A stretch of 7,654 nt of DNA from an uncultured Alphaproteobacteria bacterium. Lineage in GTDB: Bacteria; Pseudomonadota; Alphaproteobacteria; RF32; CAG-239. Numbering within the stretch: position 1 is the first letter of the stretch; every line of letters starts with the position of its first letter. The position numbers and the translations under genes were made by a program. Of the stretch, positions 6,494 to 7,654 are shown in pieces. Location of the stretch: the NCBI GenBank assembly GCA_934271715.1, contig CAKQRZ010000020.1:1-7654 (forward strand), given 5' to 3'. Below the pieces are notes generated by a model, which had not been told where the DNA came from, ran no database searches, and saw nothing but the letters and a program-made list of their open reading frames with translations.

Positions 6494-6528
6494 AAAGCCG
6501 CGGGAATCTGGGGGAGAGCCGCGGCTTT
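6494..6528 (-). terminator. GC-rich hairpin, candidate terminator of the Cys-rich protein gene
   Basis: AAAGCCGCGG (6494-6503) and CCGCGGCTTT (6519-6528) are exact reverse complements, giving a 10-bp stem with a 15-nt loop. It is the strongest GC hairpin in the gap between the two minus-strand genes, about 70 nt past the upstream gene's stop. The minus-strand T-run right after the stem is short (TTT), with a further TTTT about 13 nt on, so termination may be partial. A GGGG run in the loop's plus-strand sequence can alternatively pair with CCCC at 6484-6487. Confidence 0.55.
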
Positions 6529-6558
6529 AATTTAGACTTTACGATTTATATTTTTTTA

Positions 6559-6588
6559 AGTGTTACACCACCTCCTTATAAAAACACT
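6559..6588 (-). promoter_or_regulatory. Small hairpin carrying an orphan perfect Shine-Dalgarno sequence
   Basis: AGTGTT (6559-6564) can pair with AACACT (6583-6588). On the minus strand the loop exposes AAGGAGGTG (6577-6569), a nine-base complement of the usual bacterial 16S rRNA 3' end. No usable start codon and ORF follow: the adjacent GTG GTG runs straight into TAA. It lies just after the stop of the Cys-rich gene. It may be a relic, a ribosome-loading site or a coincidence. Confidence 0.3.
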
Positions 6589-6595
6589 AACTATT

Positions 6596-7654
6596 TTACC
6601 ATTTTCCATCATCTGCGTTATACGGAGAGCTGCCTATTACTTGTTCAGCTCGGCAAGTGCTGCTGGCGGACGTACTAGGCGACGCGCAGCCCGTACCAGA
6701 CTTTTTAGAGGTTGTTATCTCGCAGCTTACAATTCCAGCTTCAGAATAGTTGAAACCTGTTTGCTCGGATTTCCATTGTGTCGTGTTTGAATTAGGAACT
6801 TTAACACATGCAGAACCCCAATATCCTGAAGTGCTGGCATTTGTTGGCAGACAATACCCGACATTACAGGTGCCGCCGCTGCAAGAAATAACAACTTTGC
6901 TTTTTGCTGTCTGGAATGGTTTCCAACATCCGGAGATAGAACCTTTCTTGCAAGCGCCTGTATATTTATATCCAAAACAGTCTAGCGTTGTAACATGCTC
7001 ATTGCATTCGCTTTGTGTTTCATATGCTCCAGACGGACATTTAGAAGATGTAGATTGACTGCATTTTGTGCATGCTGTATTGCCGGAATATCCGCCGACA
7101 ACAGAGCTTGTAGGATATGGACAAGATTTTTGAGTTGTATCATATCCGGCTGGGCAGGTTTTAGCAGTACATTTACCGCATGTTTTGCCGCAAACAGTTT
7201 TGCTTTCAAAATTCCAACCGCCCGGACCTTGTACGCCGCAGCTGGAAACGCTTACTTTATCAGAAGAGTAACCATCTGGGCAGGTGGCTGCGCATGTGCA
7301 GCTGCTAGGCTTAAACAAACTACTATCTAACGGACAAGCTTCTGTACAAACATATCCGCTTGTCTGGGTTTGTGTATATCCTTCTGCTGAACAGTTTGTG
7401 CATTTACCGTTAATCTGTCCTTGATTATGGCATTGACATTGATAACAACCGGTATAGTTCGGATGTTCAAATAATGTAAATCCATTCTCTGTTGCACAGG
7501 ATACAGATGCCGCATAGTCGCTTGGGCAGGTATTAGTTTCAGGATGGCACAAACATTTATTACCTGACAAAGTATATTCAAAATTTGTTGGGCAGGTGTA
7601 TACAGTTTTAACACATGCATATTTGTTTGTTCCAGCCGGTCCATAATATTCATA
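6596..7654 (-). CDS. Large Cys-rich modular exported protein (partial, N-terminus beyond window)
   Basis: The reading frame is open to the right edge, so 352 C-terminal residues are visible and the start lies outside. A TTG at 7570 is in frame but internal. There are 36 cysteines (about 10 percent). Numbered from the first visible residue, recurring units begin CPxxY at 43, 125 (CPDGY), 167 (CPAGY) and, with one extra residue, 206 (CPSGAY). CP also occurs at 21 and 107. Most complete units read CPxxY, 5-9 residues, Cys, about 15-17 residues, Cys-x2-3-Cys, for example C167-C178-C195-C198. Spacers are rich in Ser, Thr, Gly and Asn and poor in large hydrophobics. From about residue 255 the repeat fades into a Ser/Thr-rich C-terminal region still containing seven Cys and ending NADDGKW. 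Such composition indicates disulfide-stabilised extracytoplasmic modules, perhaps surface or adhesive. No known domain name can be assigned from the sequence alone. Confidence 0.88.
   Translation of the reverse strand, partial: YEYYGPAGTNKYACVKTVYTCPTNFEYTLSGNKCLCHPETNTCPSDYAASVSCATENGFTLFEHPNYTGCYQCQCHNQGQINGKCTNCSAEGYTQTQTSGYVCTEACPLDSSLFKPSSCTCAATCPDGYSSDKVSVSSCGVQGPGGWNFESKTVCGKTCGKCTAKTCPAGYDTTQKSCPYPTSSVVGGYSGNTACTKCSQSTSSKCPSGAYETQSECNEHVTTLDCFGYKYTGACKKGSISGCWKPFQTAKSKVVISCSGGTCNVGYCLPTNASTSGYWGSACVKVPNSNTTQWKSEQTGFNYSEAGIVSCEITTSKKSGTGCASPSTSASSTCRAEQVIGSSPYNADDGKW

Noticed and set aside
7568..7570. In-frame TTG as the start of the Cys-rich protein
   Set aside because: No ribosome-binding site precedes it and no signal peptide follows. 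The frame upstream is open to the window edge and already contains repeat-like Cys residues (CPTNFEY), so the true start lies outside.
7327..7653. 108-codon minus-strand frame beginning with ATG near the right edge
   Set aside because: It is shifted relative to the Cys-rich frame, which carries the periodic CPxxY pattern and stays open from the edge to 6596. This frame ends early and lacks the pattern.
6596..7654. Cys/Gly repeats as a eukaryotic contaminant gene
   Set aside because: The frame is uninterrupted, codon use resembles the adjacent bacterial genes, and the neighbours are plainly bacterial, so contamination is not needed to explain it.

Overview
The window looks like chromosomal DNA from a Gram-negative bacterium, most likely an uncultured alphaproteobacterium. 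LptG implies a lipopolysaccharide-exporting outer membrane. The guanylate kinase ends in an alphaproteobacterial-looking C-terminal tail (AERMKRVRQTGLVQFV). GC looks moderate by eye. Cys-rich CPxGY-repeat exported proteins like the one at the right edge remind me of gut-associated alphaproteobacterial metagenome bins, but that is recollection. No mobile element, CRISPR array or prophage gene was found.

Layout. Positions 1-147 hold a minus-strand tRNA-Ser(CGA) with encoded CCA and its own terminator. A plus-strand gene of unknown function (266-814) runs head-on into a minus-strand pair, an SDR oxidoreductase followed by tag (3-methyladenine DNA glycosylase I). The stop codons of the unknown gene and tag share the four bases CTAG. 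A 91-bp divergent intergenic region separates the SDR gene from a tight plus-strand cluster: gmk, a degenerate Nudix-like gene overlapping the gmk stop, a cysteine synthase gene and lptG. Junctions in the cluster are an 8-nt overlap and two 3-nt gaps, so it is almost certainly one operon. It mixes nucleotide metabolism, cysteine synthesis and LPS transport, so linkage probably reflects co-expression rather than one pathway.

Positions 5336-5659 are non-coding and AT-rich, with a 15-bp imperfect hairpin that resembles a dispersed palindromic repeat and a 13-bp perfect AT-rich palindrome that probably separates the convergent transcripts. The right third is minus strand and appears devoted to exported proteins: a 247-residue signal-peptide protein of unknown function, and upstream of it the 3' part of a large Cys-rich modular protein (36 Cys in 352 visible residues) whose start lies beyond the window. 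A GC-rich hairpin, plus a smaller hairpin displaying a perfect Shine-Dalgarno 9-mer with no gene behind it, sits between them.

The most interesting items are the Cys-rich repeat protein with its exported neighbour, the palindromic element after lptG, and the catalytically doubtful Nudix-like protein translationally coupled to gmk.
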